The notes under the pieces are model-generated. The model had not been told where the DNA came from and made no database searches. It worked only from the letters and a program-made list of their open reading frames with translations. From Pomphorhynchus laevis (lineage: Eukaryota; Acanthocephala; Palaeacanthocephala; Echinorhynchida; Pomphorhynchidae): DNA of 64,000 nt. The stretch lies in contig WNNJ02001820.1 of assembly GCA_012934845.2 (NCBI GenBank), positions 62,001 through 126,000 on the forward strand. Direction: 5' to 3'. Shown here piece after piece: positions 1 to 10,612 of this stretch; position 1 is the stretch's first letter, and every line of letters begins with the position of its first letter. The translations under genes were made by a program, and so were the position numbers.

Positions 1-814
1 TGGAGCATGCAAATCGCCGACATAATGCATTATCGTAATTTTATCGATATCGAAAAAGCAATAATGAAGACATAATAAAATTAATCCAAAAAATAAAAAG
101 ATAAAATGTCATTTTTTAATTTTGTCTTTAATATATTAGGTTGCTTTTAACAAAGTGCGCGACTGTTTTCTTTAGAAATGTTAGTGTAATTTATTTTATT
201 CCGATTGTTAAAAAATATGCACAATATATCCCAAGATCAACTGATATATACGGTACAGTCGTTTTCATATTTGCATCATTCGTCATATGAACTAGTTTTT
301 CTCATTCTAGCTGTGAATTTACGATAAAACATTTACCTAAATTCGTGATTGAACACATTAGTAAATAGTACTACATTGTCGATGGATTTAATCTCAACAA
401 TACCTTTTTGTACTCGTGCTCTTAATCATTTCTACAATAAAATACTGCATATTCCCACGCTTACTCACCGGAATTGTCAGCAATGAATCATTATATGCGA
501 TAATTTAATGCACACATTTACATTTAAATTCATACGTCCTCTAATTATGTACCTTCAATAATTTGCTGATTATACATTTAAGTGATAGATAGGTTCGATG
601 TGATTATTGAAAACAAAAACAAGATACAGTAGTCTTTAGTGAAACGCGAAAGAATGGAAAAGTATGTGCATAATTAGTGAAATCGATTTTTTGATTGATA
701 GTAATAATAAGATTTTCTTAATAAGTAAATTTCAGTCAAAGAAGAAATTGTTAACATCAGGAAATGAAATAAAACATATTTTTTCCTTCAAGGATTATAT
801 TTTCACCATATTCT
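1..814. other. AT-rich sequence without recognised features
   Basis: I see no coding region, structured repeat or RNA gene here. The short open frame near 664-951 runs antisense into the LINE fragment that follows and is not supported as a gene. Confidence 0.6.
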
Positions 815-1577
815 TCCAATCCGTAGTGGAATCAAATTCCGCAAGTTCACACCAACGCGTAATCCTCCGATTGATTCACTCAGGGTCTGCTGCACACCTC
901 AAGTCCCAATCACGGCGCACGGTGGATGGTAGTTTCAATATAGGTCCTTAAGAAATTTGTCTTTGCTCAGGGGACGTCCACTAGAAAATAAGACTAGTTT
1001 CGAGATGGCCTAGGCGTACCAATGGCGCACTGAACCTTCTCTCTTAATGTCAGATGATGGGTCCTTGTTAAGGCTAATCTTGATTTCTTCAAGACATTCT
1101 TGAGTATATTCGAGTCAAAGCGGCAGCCTAATTCACCAAAATGGTGAAACTTAGGTATCTTACATGGTGTTGATTAATCATAATGAAGAAGAAGGCTGAG
1201 ATTGCCAATCTCTTTACTTTTTTCTTGTTGCAGGTGTACCATGAAAGACAACTACCTGCGTCTAGGAAGGATTAAGAAGGAGGTTGGATGGAGCTAACTG
1301 CACTTCTAATCTTAAAAATAAATGGCTGATTTTTGAGACAACATCTTTTAACCTGCGTCCTAAAACAAAGCGGTGGAATTATGACAAATATCACTTGATG
1401 TTGATCGCGCCTAAAAAGTTTAAGAAAAATAATTAATGCGGCTAAGTACAAGATGGGAGAGAGGGGAGCCTTAATGCACACCATCAATTGGGTAGAACGG
1501 ACGCGCATCAGAGTCGTCCTCATAGTAGCATCGCTTGTTATACAACATTTATACAAAGTTGAAGCGCTTGGTATACA

Positions 1578-1772
1578 AATTCATTTTACAATCAACAAAT
1601 TCATCTTACATTGTATTTTGTTTCTCACATTTTTTTTAATTTCCAGGAACCATCAGGTATAGTTAAACAACAACAAAAATTATTTTAATATGTCGCTAGT
1701 AACTACTAGCATCTTCAGAAATATTATTAACAAGATGAAAATAGTGCTTAGATAGATATTTTATTTATAGTC
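1578..1772. repeat. Insertion in the I-type LINE, ending in an inverted copy of its target
   Basis: The LINE sequence stops after ggtatacaaa (about 1570-1579) and resumes at 1773 (gcactattttcacc), as judged against the intact copy at 22.05 kb. The roughly 195-bp insert holds a hammerhead-like motif at 1691-1718. Its right part contains a 25-nt stretch (1723-1747) that is the reverse complement, with one mismatch, of the LINE sequence resuming at 1773-1797. The insert therefore ends in a fold-back of its own target flank. Its family is unclear. Confidence 0.65.
1691..1718 (-). ncRNA. Hammerhead-like RNA motif, degenerate
   Basis: On the minus strand the order is CTGAAGA (fits CUGANGA), one unpaired base, a perfect 7-bp hairpin GCTAGTA-GT-TACTAGC, then GACA in place of GAAA. 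This is the order of a hammerhead core: CUGANGA, stem II, GAAA. A homologous motif at 15520-15547 keeps the pairing with different bases. The extra unpaired base and the altered GAAA box argue that this copy is inactive. Hammerheads are known in Penelope-like elements; a link to them here is inference. Confidence 0.4.
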
Positions 1773-2300
1773 GCACTATTTTCACCTTGTTAATAATTCT
1801 CTCAGGCAAACCGAGACATCTGAGAAAAGAGATGACAATGGGAACAGAAATACGGTAACACGCAGCGGAAAAGTCGATAAAAGTAGCCACATATAATCGA
1901 TGACTGTTCTCCTGGCAGAACTGATACACTTCACCAACTTTTGAGTGAACCGAGCGTCCAATAATATACGAATGAAAACTTGATAAAATCAAATTTCGCC
2001 TAACCACATGATCGCGGATTTTACGAGCAAATGATTTTTTTTGTAAATGGAAATGAAAGAGTTTTGAATCGAAATCGGCCGTAAATTTTTAGAACACGTC
2101 ATCGGATTCTTTTTAGATAAAAATATTTTTCTTGCGACATTAATAGCAGCAATACTGGATGGATTGACAGTAGATATAATCACTGCTTTATATTTATTTG
2201 AAAAGACAGGTCTGTCAACAAAATAGAGTTGCGAAAATAAACCCTGTTTACCGCATTTCGTAAATGTTGGTAAATTTGTCATTTTGCAATATTGATTGCT

Positions 2301-2472
2301 CATGTTTCTGAATTTTACATTTTTGACCGGAATCGTATTTTTACTAAATATATAAAAATGCTGTAATCATATTTGAGTTCGTAATTGTCTATTGAAACTG
2401 CCAATTTATCAAGATTAGTAAATAAGATATAGGTATTACTCTTTCGAGTAATACCTCCGTTACTCAGGAGAG
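2301..2472. other. Short AT-rich spacer
   Basis: No feature recognised between the I-type LINE fragment and the Penelope-like fragment. Confidence 0.5.
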
Positions 2473-2620
2473 TGATTTATATATTTTACTATTTTCTGTT
2501 TGATGATAGTTTTATAGTAACTTAGTTTAAATTATGCATCTATTAAATTATTTAAACGATTTTGAAGAAAGCCAATATCATTACATAGTGTTGCAATTCT
2601 TAAAATTTCGAGTACAAATA
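2473..2620 (-). mobile_element. Penelope-like element fragment (3' end of ORF)
   Basis: The sequence from tgatttatatattttac onward matches 29312-29440, the 3' end of the Penelope-like ORF, over about 145 bp with scattered differences. Both ends are lost: the left end abuts AT-rich DNA and the right end runs into the 3' tail of the LINE at 2.64 kb. It marks a decayed copy, clearly older than the one at 28.9-32.3 kb. Confidence 0.8.
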
Positions 2621-2640
2621 CTACACATTTTCTACATATT

Positions 2641-5291
2641 TCGTGTTAATAATAATACAAATTTATTTAATGTGGCAAATGCGTACAAGCTGTACGCTTA
2701 CAAGTCCACAAACAAAAATGAGAAAGTCAAGCAGTTAAATTGTTCAGATGGGATCGGATTTGTCGTTTGAAGCACTGCAGGGAAGTTGATTGGCGTATAT
2801 GAATGGGCAGATGATTCCACGATAGAGGAGCAGCCACCAGGAAGGAGCGGAGTCCAAAGGAGGTAGAGTAGTTTGGGACATGTAAAAGAAGGGAATTACA
2901 GGAACGCAAGGAACAGTAAACAGGACGGGAATTATCAAGAAAAGGAAGGTTGAGAAATGAAGGGGTATGAAAAGTTACAAGGCGGAAAGCAACGATAAGA
3001 AGACGAATTTGAACACGACAATAAATTGTAGGCAAATCGAGAGAAGCAAGATGGTAGGATGTGTGATCAAAACGACGAAGACGGATGAGAATTCGGACAG
3101 CTGCGTTGACGATGCGTTGTAGGGGAAGAAGAGTGGATTTAGGTGAGTTGGAAAATAGACTAAGACAATAATCGAGTCTAGAAAAAAGGAGAGATGATAT
3201 GAGAGTCATACAAGAAGGGAAATCGATCAATCTACGAACTTGACGGAGGTTGCGGAGTATCAAGGTAGATGAGCGTACTTTATCGCTAACGAAAGGTTTA
3301 AGTGAAAGTCGGTTGTCAAAATGGAAGCCTAGGAAAACGAGATTATCAACGATAGGAAGAATTGTAGAATTTAATGATACGGAGGGAGGTTCGAAGCCGA
3401 TGCGTCGAGGTAGGATCCACATAATTTTGGATTTATCAGGATTCAGAGAAAGGCGAAGGGAAGAAAGATGATTGGAAATTGAGACAAGACAGTCGGAAGC
3501 AGAAACACTAAGATCGCGAATACGATAAACAGGTGCATGAGCATAGATGAGAATGTCATCAGCATATTGCATAACATGGAAGTTAAATTTATGAGAAATC
3601 GAAGACAAATCACCAAGAAGAAGAGAGAAAAGTATAGGGCCTAATACGGAGCCTTGCGAAACACCGGACGGAATGGACGAAGGATGAGAGAGAAGAGTTA
3701 GAATATACGCGAAATGTACGGTTTGATAGATATGAAGAAAACCATGATACAGTGGGTAAAGAGAATCCATAATCATGACGAAGGCGATGGAGAAGAATCG
3801 AGTGATCGACGATGTCAAAAGCAGACGATAGATCAAGAGAAACTATGACACTACATAATTTATGATCGCGCGATATGAGTAAGTCGTTATAAACTTTAAG
3901 ACATGCAATTTCGGTAGAGTAATTAGAGCGAAAAGCGGCTTGGAAGGGAGGAAATAAGTTAGATGAATAGAGATATGTATTAACTTGCTTAAGAACGAGA
4001 CGCTCAAGGAGTTTAGAGAGGGTTGGGAGAAGTGAGATTGGACAGTGCGAAGATGGTAGTGAAGAGTTGAGAGATTGCTTTTTGATGATAGGACGAACAG
4101 TGGCGCATTTCCAGATGGAAGGAAATGTACAGCTACGGATGGACGAGTTGAACAATGTGGTTAGGAAGGGTAAGATAAAAGTGCAGATATTTTTAAGTAA
4201 GTGAGTGGGAATTGGGTCAGAAGGAGAGGCTTTATTAGGTAATGACAGCAGAACCGAAGAAACTTCATCAGACGAAACGGGAAGAAGGTGGAATAGTTCT
4301 GGGAGGGAAGTATTTAAAGATAAGATTGGGTACAAGGGGGCTATGGGTAGTAGGGAAAGTAAATTAGATAGCTTAGTTTGTAGATAAGAAGAAAATTCAT
4401 CAGGATTTATATTACAAGGGGTAGATGATCGTGAAAGAATTGAGTTTAAGATTTTCCAATGAGATTTCGAGTTGGAAGATGACTCGAGTTGATTTCGCCA
4501 AAAGAGAGTACGTTTAGTACGTATAAGAATGAGATGTGAACGGCGTTGAGAAAAGTAGGAATCACGAAGATTTGGAGGGAGTGAGTTGGGTGAACGTTTA
4601 AGAAAGCGTTTATACATACGAAAAGAGTGACGGAGTCGACGCTTAGAAAGACTACAGTCAGAATCGAACCAGGGAGCATGGCGCAAGCGCTGGGAACGTC
4701 GAAGTCGACTAGGTAGAAGGTTATTGAGGATCGACGTAAGTTCAGAATCAAACAGAATGCAGAGATCATCGGGAGAGAGATAGTTAAGAGGAAGTGAAAA
4801 GAGTGAAGAATTGAGTAAGGCTGTGCAGAGAATAGGGATATCGAGAAGCTTCCAGGGTCGACTTGGTGTAGATAATGGTAAAGGCGGAGAAGGAGGATGG
4901 GGACGAGTAAGAGTAAGAGTGACAAGGAAATGATCGGACAAACCAGGATCAGTAATTGACAAGGAGGTATAGTCATTGAAGCAGTTAGGAACAGCAATGA
5001 TGTCGAGAGCACCGCCGAGAATATGAGTTGGGCTTGTTGAAAGTAATTTATAGTTAAAATCAGAAAAAAGATTAGTTAAAGTGATAGAGTCAGAGTCAGA
5101 CGGGCGATCAAGACGAATGTTAAAGTCACCGAGAACAAAAGAAGGAGTATAAAACAATGAACAGTGAGACATTAGATCTGCAAGGTCGTTAAAGAAGATA
5201 CGTGATGGGGCAACTGAACCTGGACGGTATACAATCACAAGTTCCAGAGGGAAAGGCGTTGATAATCTGCATATGAGTAATTCGAACGAGG
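2641..5291 (-). mobile_element. L2/CR1-type LINE, copy 1, 5'-truncated
   Basis: This minus-strand copy is about 97% identical by eye to the plus-strand copy at 9.8-14.3 kb. It carries the 3' hairpin with GCGTACA/TGTACGC arms and the ATT-type tail at 2641-2660. It covers ORF2 from the distal endonuclease domain to the stop. The 5' end is cut at about 5291, inside the endonuclease, where the sequence folds back on itself. The copy lies directly 3' of copy 2 in the same orientation. Confidence 0.93.
2727..5238 (-). pseudogene. LINE ORF2 remnant: endonuclease end and reverse transcriptase
   Basis: Two overlapping frames (3610-5238 and 2727-3836) encode the protein. The first gives the endonuclease end (SFVLGDFNIRLDRPSDSDS; ITDPGLSDHFLVTLTL), the RT fingers (FRSNYSTEIACLKVYNDLL) and motif A (VIVSLDLSSAFDIVDHS). 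The second gives motif B (SGVSQGSVLGPILFSLLLGD), motif C (MQYADDILIYAHAP) and the thumb (PLQRIVNAAVRI). The catalytic Asp residues of motifs A and C are present. A one-base shift separates the two frames just before motif B. The same shift occurs in copies 2 and 3. The N-terminal endonuclease residues are missing through 5' truncation. Confidence 0.9.
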
Positions 5292-5400
5292 TTACTCGTT
5301 CGAATTACTAATTCGAATTATTAATTATTAATTCGAACGTGTTATTAATTATTAATTCGAACTAATTATTAATTCGAACGTGTTACATTATTAATAATAA
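5277..5400. repeat. Fold-back and filler at the 5' truncation of LINE copy 1
   Basis: LINE sequence ending GTAATTCGAACGAG (5277-5290) is followed by GTTA and then its exact reverse complement (5295-5308). After that, AT-rich filler repeats aattcgaac and ttattaatt several times up to the ATT-type tail of copy 2 near 5400. The 14-bp arms are perfect. The filler looks built from the truncated LINE end and the neighbouring tail, as expected from template switching. Confidence 0.8.
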
Positions 5401-5479
5401 TACAAATTTATTTAATGTAGCAAATGCGTACAAGCTGTACGCTTACAAGTCCACAAACAAAAATGAAAAAGTCAAGCGG

Positions 5480-8112
5480 ATAAATTGTTAAAATGGTATC
5501 GGATTTGTCGTTTGAAGCACGGCAGGGAAGTTGATTGGCGTATATTAATGACAGATGGTTCCACGACATAGGAGCAGCCATTAGGAAGGAGCGGAGTCCA
5601 ATGGAGGTAAAATAGTATGGGACATGTAAAAGAAGGGAATTACAGGAACGCAAGGAACAGTAAACAGGACGAGAATTATCAAGAAAAGGAAGGTTGAGAA
5701 ATGAAGGGGTATGAAAAGTTACAAGGCGGAAAGCAACGATAAGAAGACGAATTTGAACACGACAATAAATTGTAGGCAAATCGAGAGAAGCAAGATGGTA
5801 GGATGTATGATCAAAACGACGAAGACAGGATAATTCGGACGGCTGCGTTGACGATTCTTTGTAGGGGGAGAAGAGTGGATTTAGGTGAGTTCGAAAATAG
5901 ACTAAGACAATAATCGAGTCTAGAAAAAAGGAGAGATGATATGAGAGTTATACAAGGGGAATCGATCAATCTACGAACTTGACGGAGATTTCGGAGTATC
6001 AAGGTAGATGAGCGTACTTTATCACTAACGAAAGGTTTAAGTGAAAGTCGGTTGTCGAAATGAAAGCCTAGGAAAACGAGATTATCAACGATAGGAAGAA
6101 TTGTAGAATTTAATGATACGGAGGGAGGTTCGAAGCCGAGGCTTCGAGGTAGGATTTACAAATTTTGGATTTATCAGGATTTAGAGAAAGGCGAAGGGAA
6201 GAAAGATGATTGGAAATTGAGACAAGACAGTCGGAAGCAGAAACACTAAGATCGTGAATACGATAAACAGGTGCATGATCATAGATGATAATGTCATCAG
6301 CATATTGCATAACATGGAAGTTAAATTTATGAGAAATCGAAGAAAATCACCGAGAAGAAGAGAGAAAAGCATAGGGCGTAATACGGAGCCTTGTGGAACA
6401 CCGGACGGAATGGACGAAGGATGAGAGAGAAGAGTTAGAATATACGCGAAATGTACGGTTTGAAAGATATGAAGAAAACTATGATATAGTGGGGGAAGAG
6501 AAGCCATAATCATGACGAATGCGATGGAGAAGAATTGATTGATCGACGATGTCAAAAGCAGACGATAGATCAAGAGAAACTATGACACTACATAATTTAT
6601 GATCGCGCGATATGAGTAAGTCGTTATAAACTTTAAGACATGCAATTTCGGTAGAGTAATTAGAGCGAAAAGCGGCTTGGAAGGGAGGAAATAAGTTAGA
6701 GGAATAGAGATATGTATTAACTTGCTTAAGAACGAGACGCTCAAGGAGTTTAGAGAGGGTTCGGAGAAGTGAAATAGGACGGTACGAAGATGGTAGTGAG
6801 GAGTCGAGAGATTGCTTTTTGATGATAGGACGAACAGTGGCGCATTTCCAGATGGAAGGAAATGTACGGCTACGGATGGACGAGTTGAACAATGTGGTTA
6901 AGAAGGGTAAGATAAAGGAGCAGATATTTTTAAGCAAGTGAGTGGGAATTGGGTCAGAAGGAGAGGTTTTATTAGGTAATGACAGCAGAACCGAAGAAAC
7001 TTCATCAGACGAAACGGGAAGAAGGTGGAATAGTTCTGGGAGGGAAGTATTTAAAGATAAGGGTGGGTACAAGGGGGCTATGGGTAGTAGGAAAAGTAAA
7101 TTAGATAGCTTAGTTTGTAGATAAGAAGAAAATTCATCAGGATTTATATTACAAGGGGTAGATGATCGTGAAATAATTGAGTTTAAGATTTTCCAATGAG
7201 ATTTAGAGTTGGAAGATGACTCGAGTTGATTTTGCCAAAAGACAGGGAGCATGGCGCAAGCGCTGGGAACGTCGAAGTCGACTAGGCAGAAGGTTATTGA
7301 GGATCGTCGTAAGTTCAGAATCAAACAGAATGCAGAGATCATCGGGAGAGAGATAGTTAAGAGGAAGTGAAAAGAGTGAAGAATTGAGTAAGGCTGTGCA
7401 GAGAACAGGGATATCGAGAAGCTTCCAGGGTCGACTTGGTGTAGATAATGGTAAAGGCGGAGAAGGAGGATGGGGACGAGTAAGAGTAAGAGTGACAAGG
7501 AAATGATCGGACAAACCAGGATCAGTAATTGACAAAGAGGTATAGTCATTGAAGCAGTTAGGAACAGCAATGATGTCGAGAGCACCGCCGAGAATATGAG
7601 TTGGGCTTGTTGAAAGTAATTTATAGTAAAAATCAGAAAAAAGATTAGTTAAAGTGATAGAGTCAGAGTCAGACGGGCGATCAAGACGAATGTTAATGTC
7701 ACCAAGAACAAAAGAAGGAGTATAAGACAATGAACAGTGAGACATTAGATCTGCAAGGTCGTTAAAGAAGATACGTTATGGGGCAACTGAACCTGGACGG
7801 TATACAATCACAAGTTCCAGGGGAAAGGCGTTGATAATCTGCATATGAGTAATTCGAACAAATTGTAACGGATGTTAACGTTGATTTTACGTAAAGACAT
7901 TGGGTGACGAGCAATGGGCAACAATACCGCCATGGTTAGAAGCAGTAGATGTATGAGATGCAATTTGACGAGCTGTTTCAACTAGAGAACAACCAGAGCG
8001 ACATAGACGACGAATAGCAAGATCGTCGCAGTCATAGTGCCAGGATTCGTTAATGCAGAGAATATCGATAGATAATTGATCGAAGATATCGAGAAGCATA
8101 TCAGCTTTATGA
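5480..8112 (-). pseudogene. LINE ORF2 remnant: endonuclease and reverse transcriptase
   Basis: The endonuclease N-terminus is readable at 7887-8099 (MLLDIFDQLSIDILCINESW; SNHGGIV). RT motif A (DLSSAFDIVD) lies in 6479-7585, motif B (SGVPQGSVLRPMLF) in 6181-6573 and motif C (MQYADDIIIYDHAP) in 6110-6310. The frame breaks at least four times, including the shift before motif B shared with the other copies. A further 3' frame at 5408-5779 encodes the C-terminal SFLNLPFLDNSRPVYC segment. Confidence 0.88.
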
Positions 8113-8116
8113 AGAA

Positions 8117-9494
8117 TTAAGCGAGTGTTGAATAGACTAAGACGAGAAGTATGCTTAGGAACGAGATCGACTGGCGAAGAAGAGCGGGGGAAAATGGGAC
8201 CCCATCGAATTTTTGGCCTTGTATGTACAAAGTGAAAATTTCGGTTGATTTGACTATAGATAAGGGTGACTCGTCGTTTGTTTCACTTCGATGTTTCTCA
8301 ATGCGAGCTAAATTGAGCTGGGCAATATCAGAAGTGGAGCGGTCAGGAAAGATACGGCAAGTAGATGAAGCGGTAAGAAGTTTAAAACGTTGGGAGAGTA
8401 CCGAAGAGGCATGTGAACTATGTCGGAAAACGATTTTTAAGAGTGGATGACTGAGATGATTGGATTTAGTGGATTTGTTTAAACGAATAAAGGATACAGG
8501 AGCGATATTATCGAAGAGGGATGGGTTATCATCAGGAAGAATGGTTGCTAGGATAGACCTGAAAGCAGATACATCATCATCGAGGCGAGATTGTGGAGAA
8601 GCAGATTCGGAAAGCTTTAAGTTTGATATGATTAAACAGCGATCGCCCGAAGGAAAACGATTTCGTGGAAGTGGTGGACGGACAGAGCTGGTAGGAGTCG
8701 AGGCAGATGAGCAGATAGAAGTGGAAAATGACAGGGGTGCTTGATAGGAAATTGGTATTGGTTGGAGCAAGTGTGACAGGAGCGGGGTATTGAATCGGTT
8801 GATCAGAGATGTGACTGGAGATGATTTTAAATGAAGGATGTAAATTATTTGGAAGTGTTACGTGGGAGGTAGAATAAGGAGACTTAAGATAGGTTGGGGT
8901 ATGAGTGACAGGAATTGAGTGTTGAATTAGTTGATCGGAAATGTTACTGGAAATGATTTTGATGGAAGGATGTAAATTATTGAGAAGTGATACGGGGGAG
9001 GTCGAGTAAGAAGTACGTGAAGAGAATAAAGAAGTTTGAGATTAATTTAGATTAGTGGAGGAATAGGAAAGATGAGGTACGAGATGAACAGCTTTACCGT
9101 TAGCATTGTTAGAATGAGAAAGATTAATGGAAGTTTGGTACGTAGTTGAACGAGGAGTGTGTGAGAGAGTAGGTTCAATAATGGGATTATAAGATGCGAA
9201 GTCAGGTGTTGATGCGAGGGAAACATCTAAAATAGCATTGGTCTGAGTTTTCGTGTGTGATACAGAAGTAGAGGAGCAGGATAACTGTAGTAGTCGTACT
9301 GATGTACAAAAACCGCATGTGAACTGTTACTGTTTATACACCGAGTGGTCGGATATTTTAACACGAACAAGTGTTCATAGATCACAATCTTTGGAATCGC
9401 ATCTAACTTCAAAGCTGGTATAACCATCATTGCATTCCAATGTTGAAGATTCTTGATCAGGAACAGGGATCTGAGATCGCGCTTTTTTAGGCAT
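8117..9494 (-). pseudogene. LINE ORF1 remnant (zinc-binding plus RRM-like region)
   Basis: The start MPKKARSQIPVPDQ is read from 9494 downward. A Cys-rich segment follows, then a Ser/Thr/Pro-rich linker. The C-terminal part at 8117-8770 holds RNRFPSGDRCLIISNLKL, DDDVSAFRSIL and HPLLKIVFRHSSHASSVLSQ. These look like strands of an RRM-like fold of the kind found in LINE ORF1 proteins that bind element RNA. That assignment is inference from pattern. An in-frame TGA near 9370 and frame changes break this copy. Confidence 0.75.
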
Positions 9495-9539
9495 GACCTT
9501 TTATCGATAGATTGAGCTCAATCCGCGAGCGTAGCGAGC

Positions 9540-9699
9540 GGAACTGACAGAAATAATCTGGAACTGACAGGAATAATATGGAACTGACAGGAATAATCTG
9601 GAACTGACAGGAATAATATGGAACTGACAGGAATAATCTGGAACTGACAGGAATAATCTGGAACTTACAGGAATAATCTGGAGCTGACAGGAATAATTG
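9540..9699 (-). repeat. 5' monomer array of LINE copy 2 (8 x 20 bp)
   Basis: There are eight head-to-tail units of ggaactgacaggaataatct, with one or two changes each. The last unit is the most divergent. On the element strand the array precedes the box GCTCGCTACGCTCGCGG (about 9520-9539) and ORF1. By analogy with monomer-type LINE promoters it may drive transcription; this is inference. Confidence 0.95.
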
Positions 9700-9715
9700 T
9701 ATGTATATTATATCC

Positions 9716-9845
9716 CAAATTTTTTAAGGTTTATGAAAATGTCTCTAAATTTACACTTCATGAAAATGCCTCCAAAACGATCACATACCTGCCCAAATTT
9801 ACGTTTCATCTTATCACTATTATATTACCTAAAAAAAATTTTTGG
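9716..9845. repeat. Target sequence between two head-to-head LINEs (dispersed repeat)
   Basis: The stretch at about 9755-9819 (catgaaaatgcctccaaaac onward) matches 15950-16013 with few differences. It is the left flank of LINE copy 3; its continuation appears after that element at 14327. It is therefore older host or repeat DNA into which the LINEs inserted. Confidence 0.75.
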
Positions 9846-9861
9846 TTTCTTATAAACATAC

Positions 9862-10001
9862 GATTATTCCTGTCAGTTCCAGATTATTCCTGTCAGTTCC
9901 AGATTATTCCTGTCAGTTCCAGATTATTCCTGTCAGTTCCAGATTATTCCTGTCAGTTCCAGATTATTCCTGTCAGTTCCAGATTATTCCTGTCAGTTCC
10001 G
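9862..10001 (+). repeat. 5' monomer array of LINE copy 3 (7 x 20 bp)
   Basis: Seven nearly identical units of AGATTATTCCTGTCAGTTCC end at the GC-rich box CGCTCGCTACGCTCGCGG, which holds GCTCGC twice. The same monomer lies inverted in copy 2. The open frame running through it (9842-10039) is a by-product of a repeat without stops. Confidence 0.95.
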
Positions 10002-10018
10002 CTCGCTACGCTCGCGGA
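10001..10018 (+). promoter_or_regulatory. Conserved GC-rich box after the LINE monomer array
   Basis: GCTCGCTACGCTCGCGG follows the array directly. The same box, one base changed, follows the unrelated 16-bp array of the second LINE family at 17247-17264, and it is present inverted in copy 2 at about 9520-9539. In an AT-rich genome, its conservation beside unrelated monomers suggests a function, perhaps in transcription start. No experiment is implied by the sequence. Confidence 0.5.
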
Positions 10019-10045
10019 TTGAGCTCAATCTATCGATAAAAGGTC

Positions 10046-10612
10046 ATGCCTAAAAAAGCGCGATCTCAGATCCCTGTTCCTGATCAACAATCTTCCACAT
10101 CTAAATGCAATGATGGTTATACCAGCTTTGAAGTTGGATGCGATTCCAAAGATTGCGATGTATGGACACTTGTTCGTGTTAAAATATCCGATTACTCAGT
10201 GTATAAACTTAAACATTTCACTTGCGGTTTTTGTACATCAGTACGACTACTACAGTTATCCTGCTCATCTACTCCTGTATCACACACTACCACTCAGACC
10301 AATGCTGTTTTAGATGTTTCCCTCGCATCAACACCTGACTTCGCATCATATAATCCCATTATTGAACCTACTCTCTCACACACTCCTCGTTCAACTACGT
10401 ACCAAACTTCCATTAATCTTTCTCATTCTAACAATGCTAACGGCAAAGCTTTTCATCTCGTACCTCCTCTTTCCTATTCCTCCCCCAATCTAAATAAATC
10501 TCAAACTTCTTTATTCTCCTCACGAACTCCTTACTCGACCCCCCTGTATCACCTCTCAATAATTTACACCCTTCCATCAAAATCATTTCCAGTAACATTT
10601 CCGATCAACTAA
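10046..10612 (+). CDS. LINE ORF1, N-terminal part (Cys-rich domain)
   Basis: The 188 codons begin MPKKARSQIPVPDQ, 28 bp after the GC box. Residues about 31-63 hold a zinc-binding pattern: GCDSKDCDVW, then HFTCGFC (CxxxxC ... CxxC), similar to the N-terminal domain of the second family at 17388. The rest is a low-complexity linker rich in Ser, Thr and Pro. The frame closes at 10612. The RRM-like half continues in another frame at about 10840-11300 (NRFPSRDRC; DDDVSAFRSIL; LKIVFRHSSHASSVLSQRF). ORF1 is therefore probably broken here. Its expected role is RNA binding in the element's RNP. Confidence 0.7.
   Translation: MPKKARSQIPVPDQQSSTSKCNDGYTSFEVGCDSKDCDVWTLVRVKISDYSVYKLKHFTCGFCTSVRLLQLSCSSTPVSHTTTQTNAVLDVSLASTPDFASYNPIIEPTLSHTPRSTTYQTSINLSHSNNANGKAFHLVPPLSYSSPNLNKSQTSLFSSRTPYSTPLYHLSIIYTLPSKSFPVTFPIN

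Larger units (their letters stand above)
815..2300 (-). mobile_element. I-type LINE fragment, reverse transcriptase region (degenerate)
   Basis: Read on the minus strand, this aligns by eye with the I-type LINE at 21.3-22.4 kb. Around 1765-2007 it encodes GRSVHSKVGEVYQFCQ followed by a motif A remnant, FIDFSAACYRIS. Around 1272-1556 it encodes PLSPILYLAALIIFLK, which sits just after motif B. Around 1989-2220 it carries counterparts of ISIQN and of the segment before it. The frames are scattered and the YADD region is eroded, so this is an old copy. It is interrupted at about 1578-1772 by a later insertion with a fold-back end. No endonuclease region or ORF1 is present. Confidence 0.8.
5395..9715 (-). 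mobile_element. L2/CR1-type LINE, copy 2, near full length with internal deletion
   Basis: On the minus strand this runs from an 8-unit 5' array (9540-9699) through ORF1 (start about 9494) and ORF2 to the 3' hairpin and tail at about 5400. It lacks about 170 bp near 7243, where RSQRLRHAP joins directly to the sequence preceding QNQLESSSN; copies 1 and 3 retain this segment. ORF1 has an early stop (TGA where copy 3 has TGG), and ORF2 is in several frames. Its 5' end faces that of copy 3 across about 130 bp. Confidence 0.92.

Noticed and set aside
3250-3471. Open frames on the strand opposite the LINE ORF2 copies (also 4205-4387, 6942-7124, 8151-8450, 13498-13719)
   Set aside because: They mirror the conserved LINE coding strand and recur in each copy at the same place; no independent motif.
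9842-10039. Open frame of 65 codons with repeating PVSSRLFLS
   Set aside because: Produced by the stop-free 20-bp LINE monomer array.
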